A DNA stretch of 64,000 nt from Rickettsiales bacterium (GCA_028279475.1 JANQNR010000013.1:83524-147523), one strand, 5' to 3'; positions 42,056 through 52,346 are shown, numbered from the stretch's first letter. A program made the numbers and translations. Notes: generated from the sequence alone by a model not told the origin.

Positions 42056-43920
42056 GGTGCACGTCTTGTGCCAAGCCGCAGCGTGATCGGTAAACGATAC
42101 GGTGTGTTATAAAACGGATTATCCGCCACAACGTCACGCCACGGATCAATCGCGGCGTAAGATGGTAAATCCGTCAGCACAGGGCGATTATTGCGGATGA
42201 AGGTGATGGTTTTGGAGCAACGGCGGATTTCATCTTGCGTCAGTAGCGGGCGGGACTGTTCCTGCAAATTCTGCCCCTGCATGGTGAAGCCATGAAAGGC
42301 AGCATTATGGTGTTGCGCGATATAGGCGTGCTGACCGAGCATTTTCTCAATCAGTTCCAGCATTTCAGGGTCACGCTGATGCGGCAGGAAACTCACCACA
42401 TCAGACTGGCCGAGGAACGTGCCGACCGATTCCTTGCCGTATACCTCGCGACAGGCGCTAATCGACTGTATATACAGGATAAGATAAATCGAGAACTCTC
42501 TTGCCCACGTAAAAAATTGCGGCAATTGATAGATTTCCGCATTTAACGCCTCGTCCCCGACATAATAGACGGGCACATGCTTGTTCGCATGGCGCTTCCA
42601 TTCGGTCTGGGCGGCAGATTGGAGCGCCGCCATGATTTTTTCACCTTGACCCATGCGGCTGGAATCCAGCATCAGGATCACGGCAACGGGCTTGCCGTCC
42701 TGTCGTTTCATATCCCCGAAGCGGAAGGTGGCGTGTGACAATGCCGCATGGGACTTACTCACCGCGCTAAATGGCTTTAGCGCATTATACGCACCTTTTA
42801 AAAAGCTGGTGGCCATGTTGCTTTGATCGTTCATCGTCAATTGTTTGGCCAACTCGCCGCAGCGTGTGCGGAATTCGGTAATGAACGCATCGCGTTCCGC
42901 TTGCGGGTGGTGATGCAGTAACGGTGCACGTTCCAACGGCATCGATGCGACGGGGTGCTGGTTTTCATCCACCAGACCGCCGGAGACCCAGAGCATGTCT
43001 TTGAGCAGCGCGTCACGGTTCAGGATCAAGAGCCGCGTATCGGACAAGGTCGCGTATTCGCCTTTGACCAGAATGACCATCAAGCCCGCCAGTTCCAACA
43101 CCTCACGGCTGCCTTCATCCCAGAAGTCCTGATTATTATTGGCCGTTGCACCTTTCTGTTTAGGGTGGAGTTGCAGGATCAGCTCATGCATCCCTGTCAC
43201 CGCATCGGCCAGTGATCCACGCAAAAAGTCATCGATGATGATTTGCAGCAGATTATAGCTGGCGGCATGGTTGCCAATGATGTCGGTTTGCAGCCCGCCA
43301 ATATTGACGACATGAATATCATAGCCACGTGCTTGCAGATACGGGATGACCATCGCCGCGATATTCGGTTTGAAGTCGTTGATGAGCATACTGTGACCCG
43401 CATTCGCCAATGATAAGATCATCGGAATCACACTGCCTACGCCCTTACCGGCTCCGGCTGTGCCGAAGCAGAGGAAATTGGTGAAGTCGGTGAAGATCGG
43501 CGTGCCGCGATGCCTCCGGCCTTTGCCAGCATAGATGCCAAAATATCCCGCCCAGCCATAGCGGTAGCAGGCATGTTTAATGTCCTTCCACAAGGCAAAT
43601 CGTGCATCGGATTGATAGCCGCGTACAATCAGAGCGCTACGATATTCCAGCCATCCGGCCAGTCGTTCACAGAGCCGCGCCGAGAGCATCACCAGATTAG
43701 CCGCACAGATTCCTGCCGCCAGCGCAGGCCACGGATGGATCATCCGCCCCTCCATCACCATCGGCACATCCCCAAGCGGCGTGGGCAGCGTCGCAGGTGC
43801 AATCTCACAGAGCACCCATGCACTCGCCACAGCCAATGCCGCATGACCGAAGACACTGCTCTTCGGCTGTGCTGAAGGTTGAGGATGAAACGGCGCACTC
43901 ATATACGCCTCATCCGCCAA
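42010..43920 (-). CDS. Type IV secretion/conjugation coupling protein (VirD4/TraD-like ATPase)
   Basis: FLCFGTAGAGKGVGSVIPMILSLANAGHSMLINDFKPN (Walker A); VAVILMLDSSRMGQGEKIMAALQSAAQTEW; YYVGDEALNAEIYQLPQFFTWAREFSIYLILYIQSISACREVYG. Confidence 0.88.
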   Translation of the reverse strand: MADEAYMSAPFHPQPSAQPKSSVFGHAALAVASAWVLCEIAPATLPTPLGDVPMVMEGRMIHPWPALAAGICAANLVMLSARLCERLAGWLEYRSALIVRGYQSDARFALWKDIKHACYRYGWAGYFGIYAGKGRRHRGTPIFTDFTNFLCFGTAGAGKGVGSVIPMILSLANAGHSMLINDFKPNIAAMVIPYLQARGYDIHVVNIGGLQTDIIGNHAASYNLLQIIIDDFLRGSLADAVTGMHELILQLHPKQKGATANNNQDFWDEGSREVLELAGLMVILVKGEYATLSDTRLLILNRDALLKDMLWVSGGLVDENQHPVASMPLERAPLLHHHPQAERDAFITEFRTRCGELAKQLTMNDQSNMATSFLKGAYNALKPFSAVSKSHAALSHATFRFGDMKRQDGKPVAVILMLDSSRMGQGEKIMAALQSAAQTEWKRHANKHVPVYYVGDEALNAEIYQLPQFFTWAREFSIYLILYIQSISACREVYGKESVGTFLGQSDVVSFLPHQRDPEMLELIEKMLGQHAYIAQHHNAAFHGFTMQGQNLQEQSRPLLTQDEIRRCSKTITFIRNNRPVLTDLPSYAAIDPWRDVVADNPFYNTPYRLPITLRLGTRRAPWWVRLRYGLKRGRR

Positions 43921-44497
43921 TCAGGGTGGGGGTACAGACAGAACGGGCGAAGTCTAACGTCTCCTGACTGACCCCCGCTTTGCGAAGGACGGAGCGGTTC
44001 AACGCAACATCGCCACTGGGGTTTCTGATGCTGAGATGACGGTCTTCCTTCACGTCACCATGTCCCAGATTGATATAACAAAAATAGGACGGTGCGCGTT
44101 CGGCATCGACGATGCGTGTATAACGGGTTCCGACCGTAATACTCAGATCGCTGTGCGGATCGTCATGCGTATCAAACAGCGTGATGGTATCCACCGAGTC
44201 CTCCACCAGCTTCAAACGTGCCAGCTTCCCCTCCGCCGCCCGCGTCTTCGCCACCAGCGCCTCCAGCTCCCCCTCCAGCGCATTCATCTCCTCGCCATAA
44301 CGCGGACACTCAGGACGTTCCACTATCCCTAATCGACACTGGATTGAAACCCATTCAGGGGTTTCTTCAATATATTTGATTGGATACAACGCCATCAGCC
44401 CTACGGCACATGCTGCCATCCCCGCCGCTACAGCGATCTGTAATGCATTACCCATGCAGGCAAGGGACAAATTGGTAAAAAAACGGAACAGTTTCAT
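43910..44497 (-). CDS. Hypothetical membrane-anchored protein (195 aa)
   Basis: N-terminal TM; overlaps both neighbours by a few nt in an operon-like array. Confidence 0.7.
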   Translation of the reverse strand: MKLFRFFTNLSLACMGNALQIAVAAGMAACAVGLMALYPIKYIEETPEWVSIQCRLGIVERPECPRYGEEMNALEGELEALVAKTRAAEGKLARLKLVEDSVDTITLFDTHDDPHSDLSITVGTRYTRIVDAERAPSYFCYINLGHGDVKEDRHLSIRNPSGDVALNRSVLRKAGVSQETLDFARSVCTPTLIGG

Positions 44498-45720
44498 GAT
44501 GATACCTCTTGTTTAGGAAAAGGGTTAGTATGCGTAGAAGCAGACGTTGCGGATTGTGAGGCGTTCAGAAGCTCACTGCGTTTTTGCTCCATCATGGAAC
44601 GGCTCACCATTAACGTGCAGGCATAGAAGAGCGCCATGAAATCAACGGCGATTGCCAGCATGATCAGGGGGATATTCCTCTGCCAGTACGCCCACATCGC
44701 CTGATCCATATCCATTAAGGGAATGGGCTTTGCAGGACGTGTCATATCTTCCTGAAGAAACTCCTTGAGTGCCTCTTCCGTTATCACAAGGGATTGCTTC
44801 AACGCTTCAAGGATATGCGCCTGTTTGCGGTGCAGGCTACTTTTTTGCCCTTCAATTTTTGCGACATCACCCCGCATAGTCTTGATCTGCGCCTGCAACA
44901 GAGTGCGGATATTTTCAGCATCAGAAGCCGCCACAAGCTTGTCTAGCGCCGTTTGCTCCAAGACAAATTTTTCCTTGCGGGCAAAGAGGGAGGTATTGCT
45001 GTCATTGGAGATTCCATGCAATACGGTCAGGCGCGTTTCCGCTTCCGCCTGACGGTCTTCCGTGCGCTGAATGGTATCGTCCAGAGTGCCTAAAATGCTT
45101 TGCAAACTGGTGCACCGGGAAGAGAGAGCAAAATAGGCTAGCCCTTTGCCGGGTGCACCCGTCCCTAACCCTTTCTTCTCATGCTTCGCTTTCGCACAGG
45201 CATTATGTGTCTGAGGGGTCAGAATAGCCTTGGAATTGCGCGCCGCAGAGGCTTGTGCAAACGTATCATCAAGATAGGCGGCATATCCGGTGACAGTATC
45301 TTTCATATGATAGGCAACGGATGTCGCCCCCGTGACCCCGCTAATACTGAAATAAGTGCTCAGAAAGACGATAAAAACAGCCAACACACTTGTCAGTGCC
45401 ATTAAAGGCCAACGATGCGTCTTACCGGCATTCATGGCTAATCCAAAAATCAGTATGACACTTGTTCCCAGCAATGTTGCCGAGACAGCCGCCGCCATGC
45501 CGGATGTGATCATGCCTGTCAGGTTTGCCACGCCCGCTTCGATGAATTTCTCAAATATGCCTTTGCCGGAACTGGCAAACGTGAAAAACATGGGAGCCAG
45601 CATCGCCAATGTGATGATCACATGCCGTCGCTGGTGGTCATCTTCCAGCGCAGCAAGGTCTTTTTGAAGCTGGTTCACTTCTGCGTTACGCAGCGTTTGT
45701 TTTGAGGTAAGGAATTGCAT
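44494..45720 (-). CDS. Hypothetical multi-TM coiled-coil protein (408 aa)
   Basis: TM segments at both ends, central coiled coil; ATGA overlap with 43910-44497. Confidence 0.75.
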   Translation of the reverse strand: MQFLTSKQTLRNAEVNQLQKDLAALEDDHQRRHVIITLAMLAPMFFTFASSGKGIFEKFIEAGVANLTGMITSGMAAAVSATLLGTSVILIFGLAMNAGKTHRWPLMALTSVLAVFIVFLSTYFSISGVTGATSVAYHMKDTVTGYAAYLDDTFAQASAARNSKAILTPQTHNACAKAKHEKKGLGTGAPGKGLAYFALSSRCTSLQSILGTLDDTIQRTEDRQAEAETRLTVLHGISNDSNTSLFARKEKFVLEQTALDKLVAASDAENIRTLLQAQIKTMRGDVAKIEGQKSSLHRKQAHILEALKQSLVITEEALKEFLQEDMTRPAKPIPLMDMDQAMWAYWQRNIPLIMLAIAVDFMALFYACTLMVSRSMMEQKRSELLNASQSATSASTHTNPFPKQEVSS

Positions 45721-45723
45721 GAT

Positions 45724-46026
45724 TTAGTCCTCCCCATCGTCAAACGCGCAGGCCACAACACCGGACATAATCGCCGATCCCATGCCAATTTCATCGGCAA
45801 CACCCGCCTCAATTGCTTTTTCAATAATGCCGCGCCCACTCATGAACCCCGACACACCCGCCGCCGCGACCGTCACCAGATAGGTTTTTACCGGACGCCG
45901 CTCATGCGCCGTCTTTAGCGCCTTCACATCATCAGAACAGGCCACCAAATCATGGGGTGTCTCCTGATGCTGCGCTTGTTTTGCAGGATCAATGGCAAGA
46001 GAGTAAATATTCATAATATACCTCAC
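45724..46026 (-). CDS. Small membrane protein, short paralogue of the N-terminal region of 44494-45720
   Basis: SGRGIIEKAIEAGVADEIGMGSAIMSGVVA parallels SGKGIFEKFIEAGVANLTGMITSGMAAAVSA. Confidence 0.6.
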   Translation of the reverse strand: MRYIMNIYSLAIDPAKQAQHQETPHDLVACSDDVKALKTAHERRPVKTYLVTVAAAGVSGFMSGRGIIEKAIEAGVADEIGMGSAIMSGVVACAFDDGED

Positions 46027-46159
46027 TGTTGAATGGTTTCAGTTGTGAGGCTTAAGTTTCCGGAAGCTTTCGCCTATACCCTTACCCTATGGCATAAACG
46101 ATTATGCTATCAATCAACTATTGAAAGGATTTATTTTTTCATAGTAAACTCGCTTTGCT

Positions 46160-47002
46160 ATGAGAATTATCGATGAAAATGAGGCCACTGATCTAAACGA
46201 GCAGGCCAAAAGACTCTACAAAGATGGTGATTTTAAGGCAGAGGCATTTAGAACCTTTCTGTATAAGCGCGATGAGCATTATGAAGAAAGATGGAGTGGC
46301 CTATCTTATCCATCAATCACAGGAAAACTACGCAGTGGCGGTAAGGGGTTTGCGTTTAAGGGGCGCGTAGAAGATTCCATCTTTTTTAATTTGCTGGAAG
46401 AGTATATGCGGGGTGTCGTTGAGGACACTTCAAGCCTAAAGATATTTAGAGAATTAGATAATGGCTATTATTTCTCTTACCTGACACAGCATAACTTTCC
46501 TGAACAATCTGCGGAACTGAAACGAAAGTTTCGCGGACATTATGTATGCTACGAGCCGTCCATTTTGCATAAAGGAAAAATCCTTCTTAGCGTCGTAAGG
46601 GTTTTTCAGGATTACAGGGATGTTCTACACACTCACACACCCATTATTCTTCCGCAGGATGACAAGCGGCTTTACACTGGGCATATATGGATCAGAGACA
46701 CCAAAAAATGCACATGGATAGATTGGGATCATGAAAACAATGGAAAACGGGAAACACAGCTAACAATCATCGCGCATGAGTACGGCAGTGTTCTCAATAT
46801 GCATGGTATCGTGATTGGATTCTCAGAGCAGAGCGCATATTATAAAGAACTCTTTATGTACAGATTAAAAGATGAATATTTGGCTGAAGTCCAAGGCTTG
46901 GTGAACTGTTATGACGCAAATTCACCGCCGAAAGGAACCTTACAAGAATTACACAAAGACGGATTTAGAAGGGTGCAAGATAAACTTAAAACACGAGACT
47001 AA
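46160..47002 (+). CDS. Hypothetical protein (280 aa)
   Basis: Long ORF opposite to neighbouring transfer genes; no recognised family. Confidence 0.7.
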   Translation: MRIIDENEATDLNEQAKRLYKDGDFKAEAFRTFLYKRDEHYEERWSGLSYPSITGKLRSGGKGFAFKGRVEDSIFFNLLEEYMRGVVEDTSSLKIFRELDNGYYFSYLTQHNFPEQSAELKRKFRGHYVCYEPSILHKGKILLSVVRVFQDYRDVLHTHTPIILPQDDKRLYTGHIWIRDTKKCTWIDWDHENNGKRETQLTIIAHEYGSVLNMHGIVIGFSEQSAYYKELFMYRLKDEYLAEVQGLVNCYDANSPPKGTLQELHKDGFRRVQDKLKTRD

Positions 47003-47023
47003 ATACCAAAGCATCTCTTCCCA

Positions 47024-47248
47024 TTAAACGGCACTCATCCCCTTAAATCTGTCTTCTAGTCCTAATTCTTTTTCTTGTTTTTTCCATTCAAACATGGCCA
47101 CTTGATGTTTAATGCCTGTCTCTAACCATTTATCAGGTGATACATCAAGCTCTTCACATACTTTATAAATCTGCTCAATTAACTCTTTTGGCAGCGTAAA
47201 TGTTATTTCTGCAATTTCCTCTGCATCCTCAAAATCTTTTTTACTCAA
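47024..47248 (-). CDS. Small RHH-like protein (74 aa)
   Basis: AEITFTLPKELIEQIYKVCEELDVSPDKWLETGIKHQV. Confidence 0.55.
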   Translation of the reverse strand: MSKKDFEDAEEIAEITFTLPKELIEQIYKVCEELDVSPDKWLETGIKHQVAMFEWKKQEKELGLEDRFKGMSAV

Positions 47249-47307
47249 TTATCCATCTTTCTCTTAGAAAACCATATATTACAATGTGATAATAGCAAAT
47301 AATACGA

Positions 47308-47958
47308 CTAAGTAAAAGTCACCAAATCAATCCGCTCAAGCCCCCGTCGAAGCGTAGAAACAGAAACACGGCAAAGGCGGGCGGTATTCTTGACGCTCCA
47401 GCCTTTTTCGTAGATCAGGCGGTGGGCGCAGCGGAGACGGCAGTTGGAGAGTTTGGGTGGGCGTCCGAGTTTTTTGCCGGATTTACGGGCAGTCTCAAGG
47501 CCAAGCAGTGTCCTCTCTATGGCAATGGATCGCTCGAATTCGGCGATAGCCCCTAAAATCTGGCACACCAGCTTGCCGCTATGTGTCGTCGTATCAATAC
47601 CATCCGTGAGGGAGACAAACCCGATATTCTTTTGCGTGAATCCATCCAATAAGTCACAGAGATAGGTGAGTGAGCGCGCCAGCCGATCCAGTTTCCATAC
47701 GACCAGCGTATCACCGGACTGCACACAGGCAAGTGCCCGATCCAACCCGTTACGGCGCGTGCTGCTGCCACTGATTGCTTCATCTGTAAAGATTTCTGCA
47801 CATCCGGCAGCCCGTAAGGCACTCACTTGCGCGGTGACGGAGTGCTTCTGTTTATCGGTGGACACACGCGCATAGCCGATTTTTCTGCCTGTCATCCTGT
47901 GTTTTCCTCTTGCAGGTTCAAAAACGAACGATTCTGAATGTGCATGATATTCTCCCAT
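47308..47958 (-). CDS. Resolvase/invertase family small serine recombinase
   Basis: KIGYARVSTDKQKHSVTAQVSALRAAGC; GDTLVVWKLDRLARSLTYLCDLL; GSGKL/LGRPPKLSNC; C-terminal HTH. Confidence 0.92.
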   Translation of the reverse strand: MGEYHAHSESFVFEPARGKHRMTGRKIGYARVSTDKQKHSVTAQVSALRAAGCAEIFTDEAISGSSTRRNGLDRALACVQSGDTLVVWKLDRLARSLTYLCDLLDGFTQKNIGFVSLTDGIDTTTHSGKLVCQILGAIAEFERSIAIERTLLGLETARKSGKKLGRPPKLSNCRLRCAHRLIYEKGWSVKNTARLCRVSVSTLRRGLERIDLVTFT

Positions 47959-48051
47959 TAGTGGTTTTTGTGAGTCAGCAAATCCGCCGTTTTCCAGCTT
48001 TTTGTTTTACATAGAGATGCTGCCCTTGTATGGATTCATAAACCTTCCTTT

Positions 48052-48411
48052 ATGAACACTAAAATCGGCGGCGTTGCCATAGCACTGGCGGTGCTGTTTC
48101 TGGCTTATCCCCAGATTTCAGCGGCGGAGACAACCGCACAAGATGTTTTCAAGGCGTCTGAATTTTTGACGTGGGAACGCGAAGGGCAAAGTCTATATAT
48201 CGGTACTGCTGTCGGCATGGCGGCACTGATTGTCAACAAAACCAGTGTTCAACAGGCGGACTGTATTGAAGCGTGGTTTAATGTTGACAAACAAAACGAC
48301 TATTCAGAAACGCTTGAGGCCATGCAAAAATTTAAGACTTATCATCCACGCGGAATATTGCTGGCGCTCATGGAAAAGAAATGCGGCTCTTTCACTTACA
48401 AGGCAGAATAA
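48052..48411 (+). CDS. Hypothetical secreted protein (119 aa)
   Basis: Signal-peptide-like N-terminus ending ISAAE; two cysteines (QQADCIEAW, EKKCGSF). Confidence 0.6.
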   Translation: MNTKIGGVAIALAVLFLAYPQISAAETTAQDVFKASEFLTWEREGQSLYIGTAVGMAALIVNKTSVQQADCIEAWFNVDKQNDYSETLEAMQKFKTYHPRGILLALMEKKCGSFTYKAE

Positions 48412-48416
48412 ATCAT

Positions 48417-49148
48417 CTACATAACAGGCTGCGTTGGGCGAAGTGTGTCATGACTGCTCTCGTAAGAGGTTACGTCCGAAGGGTCTAATTTCGTCTGCAT
48501 ATCAACCGGCGCACCGTCAATCAAGTCTCTCTGCATACGCTTGACGTCATCGACGGTGAGGTCATTTTTGTGCGTGTCCAATTGGTGCTGAATCTCGCCG
48601 ACGCGGGTTTCATAGTCACGGTAGACACCCAGTTTTTCCTGTGTTTGCGCGATTGCCTCGGCATTGCCGCGTTGTTCCTCGTATGTCGGGCTACCGTCAC
48701 GCCAGACAATGGTGGCGGCATCCGCCGCCGAAACATACGTGCCGTCTTCAAACCGCGCCTTGCCATTCTCATCCTGAAACACCAGACGACCGTCATGCAA
48801 ACGGGTGGCGCGTGCCAGCATGTCCTCACGTTGCGTGTGCTGATTCATAAGTAAATGTTCCAACTGCTCAATCGCCGTGGAGGTCAGCAGTGCGGCGCGT
48901 CTGGCCAGATCGACCGTTTCATCATAGAGGCGCTGGAATTGTGCCTGCTGCTCCAATGTCAGTTGATGTAAGGCAAAGCGGCGGAAGTCACGCTCTTCCC
49001 GTTGCCTGTCCTGCGCGGCAGGCGTCGCCGATTCCGGTATAAACCGCTTTTGCCGCCCCGTATCAACACCTGACAATTCGTGATTATAGTCACGATTATT
49101 GCGCTGTAACTGCTGATCACGCTCCGTAATGTCAGGATATTCCTGCAT
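48417..49148 (-). CDS. Hypothetical element protein (243 aa)
   Basis: Long helical/charged ORF, co-directional with transfer genes. Confidence 0.65.
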   Translation of the reverse strand: MQEYPDITERDQQLQRNNRDYNHELSGVDTGRQKRFIPESATPAAQDRQREERDFRRFALHQLTLEQQAQFQRLYDETVDLARRAALLTSTAIEQLEHLLMNQHTQREDMLARATRLHDGRLVFQDENGKARFEDGTYVSAADAATIVWRDGSPTYEEQRGNAEAIAQTQEKLGVYRDYETRVGEIQHQLDTHKNDLTVDDVKRMQRDLIDGAPVDMQTKLDPSDVTSYESSHDTLRPTQPVM

Positions 49149-49425
49149 GGTAATCTTTCTCTTATATCAACCAATAGTATAATGGAAAATGCCCCAAAGA
49201 GTCAAAATGTGCAGCTATTGATAGGTGTGCTGCGTATTCCTGTTTATTTCTGATCACGACACCGTTCCTTCCAACACTTCAATGATCTGACATCCGCTTC
49301 CAGTGCTGCCCTTGGTGAATGCGGTTATGGCAGACGCGATATGCGCTAGCGAAGGATCGAGACATGCAACCAAGGTCGTCCTTCGCAAGCATCTCTATCA
49401 CAAAGGCTCCCTTTTAGTGCAAAGG

Positions 49426-50931
49426 CTAGGAGTTCTCCTTGTCGAAACGACTTTTGATCTTTTCCAACAGAAACTGGCTTATTGGATTAGGGGATTTGCT
49501 TTCTGCTATATCCTTTGATGGCAGTAATTTATCTGCTGGGTTAAACGCCAGTTGCTCTAAAACCAATGCCGCAATTTCTTGCTCATAATCAGATGCTTGT
49601 TTCTTAAATCCATCAACTGACGCTGCCATAGAATACTTGTATGCGTAGTGTTCCCGCAATCTAAACAATGATGAATGTCGAATTGCAGAAAAGGAGACAA
49701 ACCATGCGGCAGGAACGAGAATCACCAAACGTGCGATAACCTGCCCCAGATATTGCCAGCCTGTTTGCTGACTATTGGCACCAAATTGCTTAGAAAAATC
49801 TACAAGATGTGGGTAGCTGTCCTGTAAGAATGGAGCTATTACAGGAAAAATAATAAATGCCAATAACGGCAGAGAAGATACAAACAAAAATGCAATGCCC
49901 CAGTAAAACATTTTCCTAGCACCCTTCATGTCCTTTGATGTATCAGTCATCAGAGTGTGAAAATTAACCGCTAGTCCGGTCGTAGTAGCAGAAGACAGCA
50001 TATCTTCTGACTGTTTTATCAGGGATTCTATAGATTCTCTTTGAGCTTCGAAATCGCTAATCAACTCAGTTAAGTTCTGAGTGCCAGCGACAAAGGTTTT
50101 CTCCCTGTCATCAAGCTGTTTCTGGAACTTATTGAAATTGTCCTGATAGGCATCAATCGTAGCTTTCAGTTCTTGTGATTTTGCATGAACGGCCTCAACA
50201 TCACTGGTCTTTGTAGTAATCTCTGCCAGATACTCACTGGCCGTCTTCCGGTCATTAGCTGTTTCCTGTTGAAATCTGCCTGTTTCGTTTGCAGACTCTT
50301 CCACATTTTTTTGTATGTCACCTAACCTGTTTTCAATATCCTGCGCTCTTTTCTTGGAAGCTCGTAATTCACTGTAGGTTTTCTCGATCCTCGCAATAGC
50401 TCCAGACAAGCTGGAAATTGTAGCAGTATAATTTTCTCCCTTCTCCGGGAACATAAAAGGAATGATAGGAATCACCTGGTCAAACAGCGTATAGATACTG
50501 TCTACCAACTGATGGAATACATTTCTGACATCAACTTTATTGCCATTTTTTCCGGCAAGGTGAAAATTGTCATAGTTGAAAGATTGTATTCCTGCATTCT
50601 GTTGAGACACCTGCCTTACATGCTGCTGCACCTGTTCCGCTTTGACCTTAAAATTACTACTTTGATTCAGTAGAGTATCGACTCTTCCGCGCGATAAGAG
50701 ATGTAAATCTGACTGCTCTCCTATTGAATCAAAATAGGCAACTACCAGCTCAGCTATAGCAATCACATCAGCAACTGATATGTCTCTTCCTGATATTGTC
50801 CTATCCAACTCGAAGGTGTGCCCATCACTGAAGGATGTAAATTCCTCACAGAATGATTGAATAGCAGCAATACCATTGCCGATATTTTCTGACGCTTGCT
50901 GTATCATGCTAAAATAATTTTCAACATTCAT
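49426..50931 (-). CDS. Coiled-coil protein with two C-terminal TM segments (501 aa)
   Basis: Long heptad-rich region, then MFYWGIAFLFVSSLPLLAFIIFPVIAPFL and YLGQVIARLVILVPAAWFVSF. Confidence 0.75.
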   Translation of the reverse strand: MNVENYFSMIQQASENIGNGIAAIQSFCEEFTSFSDGHTFELDRTISGRDISVADVIAIAELVVAYFDSIGEQSDLHLLSRGRVDTLLNQSSNFKVKAEQVQQHVRQVSQQNAGIQSFNYDNFHLAGKNGNKVDVRNVFHQLVDSIYTLFDQVIPIIPFMFPEKGENYTATISSLSGAIARIEKTYSELRASKKRAQDIENRLGDIQKNVEESANETGRFQQETANDRKTASEYLAEITTKTSDVEAVHAKSQELKATIDAYQDNFNKFQKQLDDREKTFVAGTQNLTELISDFEAQRESIESLIKQSEDMLSSATTTGLAVNFHTLMTDTSKDMKGARKMFYWGIAFLFVSSLPLLAFIIFPVIAPFLQDSYPHLVDFSKQFGANSQQTGWQYLGQVIARLVILVPAAWFVSFSAIRHSSLFRLREHYAYKYSMAASVDGFKKQASDYEQEIAALVLEQLAFNPADKLLPSKDIAESKSPNPISQFLLEKIKSRFDKENS

Positions 50932-51557
50932 TTGTGTACCTAGTCTTCAAAATATTCCTCACAGTCGTATCATACCATTGCCGATTATTGGCAATTTTTA
51001 TTCCTCTGGCGTCCAATGTATTGGAAATAGCGTGGTTGCTGGTGATACCCTGCTGTTACAGGCCGTGAATAATTGGCAGGACATTGGCCACAAACGTGCT
51101 GCCTTATCCGTCACCGCTTTGATTGGTGAGTGATGCTGGTCGGTTTTCCTCTTTCCCATTTGTTGTCAACTTCATTCGGATGCGCTTGTACGATTCAGTC
51201 CGCGTTGATTCCGCATCAGTGCCTGTCATCATCGATGGCGGGTGTCATCGGGCATGTGTCACGTTATCTGATATTCTCGCCTTCATTTGGTTCTGCTTTT
51301 GGTGATGGTTGTGGCAAGGTTCGATCCTTCCCGTTTCAGCGTTTTGTTCCAATTTTGGTGGAGGCTCTTTCTGTCACCATGTCATCCGTTGTCCGACAGG
51401 TTCTCTAGCGGTGTCCTACGGACTAGTTTCCTGTAGTTTTGTGTATTTCCACTTCGCTACGCTGCGTGCAAGGTGTGCGTGAGGTTCACGCTGACTTGGC
51501 AAGGGGGAATAAATTCCCCCGTTGCATCCCCCATTAGGAGTGCTTCGCACTTGCATA

Positions 51558-52346
51558 TTATGTTTGAATTAAGCTTTCAACCCAATGAATATCACGCTGT
51601 CCCATGATTATATTTCTAGCAAATGATGATAATTCTGCTTCTTCTGACATTGCATTCTTGAGATCACGCACATGGGTATAGTAACTCTCATCTAATTCAT
51701 TATCACCCATATCAACACGATCATATATTCGATCTGCCGCCTTAATTTTATTCACTAGCTCGATAGCTAGTTTTTTCCTTTTTTCAAGCAGATCAGAATG
51801 ATTCAGGTGGTAGAGTTGAATAGAGGTCTCAGCACGCGTTTTTCGTCGTTCATGATCTGGGTATCTAGCTGTTGCCTGTCCAGTATCTCCCAAAAAATCG
51901 AGAAGCGCAGGATCATGAGCACAACACGGGTCTAGTAAGTGGGGATGCTCATTATTTTCTTCACCTTCCGCAGTAGCTCGGTTAGTTTCATCAAATAAAG
52001 GAAAGAGGTCTCCTTTTCCACCTGTAACACCTGTTTTCTTGTCATGCCTTCTACTATTGCAGTAGGTACATGCATATCGAAAATTATTGGCTGTGAATGC
52101 CAACCATTTATACAAAGATTTTGGTCTAAAATGATCGACTACATTATCTGAGCGTTCTTGCTTGATTTCACAATACCAGCATTTGTCGTGTGATATTTGA
52201 GCAAGAATATCTTTATAATCTCTCCATAAATTGCCGTAGGAATTTACATCTGCGTTATTGTTCAGTACGTCATTTTTTGCAGTAGCAGAATTATTATCCC
52301 AGTCAGCATCAGGTCTATTAAGAAAACGGTTGTCAATAAATCTCAT
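51558..52346 (-). CDS. HNH endonuclease, PtuB (Septu)-like
   Basis: KCWYCEIKQERSDNVVDHFRPKSLYKWLAFTANNFRYACTYCNSRRHDKKT; translationally coupled to the AAA ATPase by a 4-nt overlap. Confidence 0.85.
   Translation of the reverse strand: MRFIDNRFLNRPDADWDNNSATAKNDVLNNNADVNSYGNLWRDYKDILAQISHDKCWYCEIKQERSDNVVDHFRPKSLYKWLAFTANNFRYACTYCNSRRHDKKTGVTGGKGDLFPLFDETNRATAEGEENNEHPHLLDPCCAHDPALLDFLGDTGQATARYPDHERRKTRAETSIQLYHLNHSDLLEKRKKLAIELVNKIKAADRIYDRVDMGDNELDESYYTHVRDLKNAMSEEAELSSFARNIIMGQRDIHWVESLIQT

Noticed and set aside
51123-51408. Two overlapping + strand ORFs (60 and 92 aa)
   Set aside because: Ser/Cys/Phe-rich composition, no ribosome binding site or family signal; likely non-coding.
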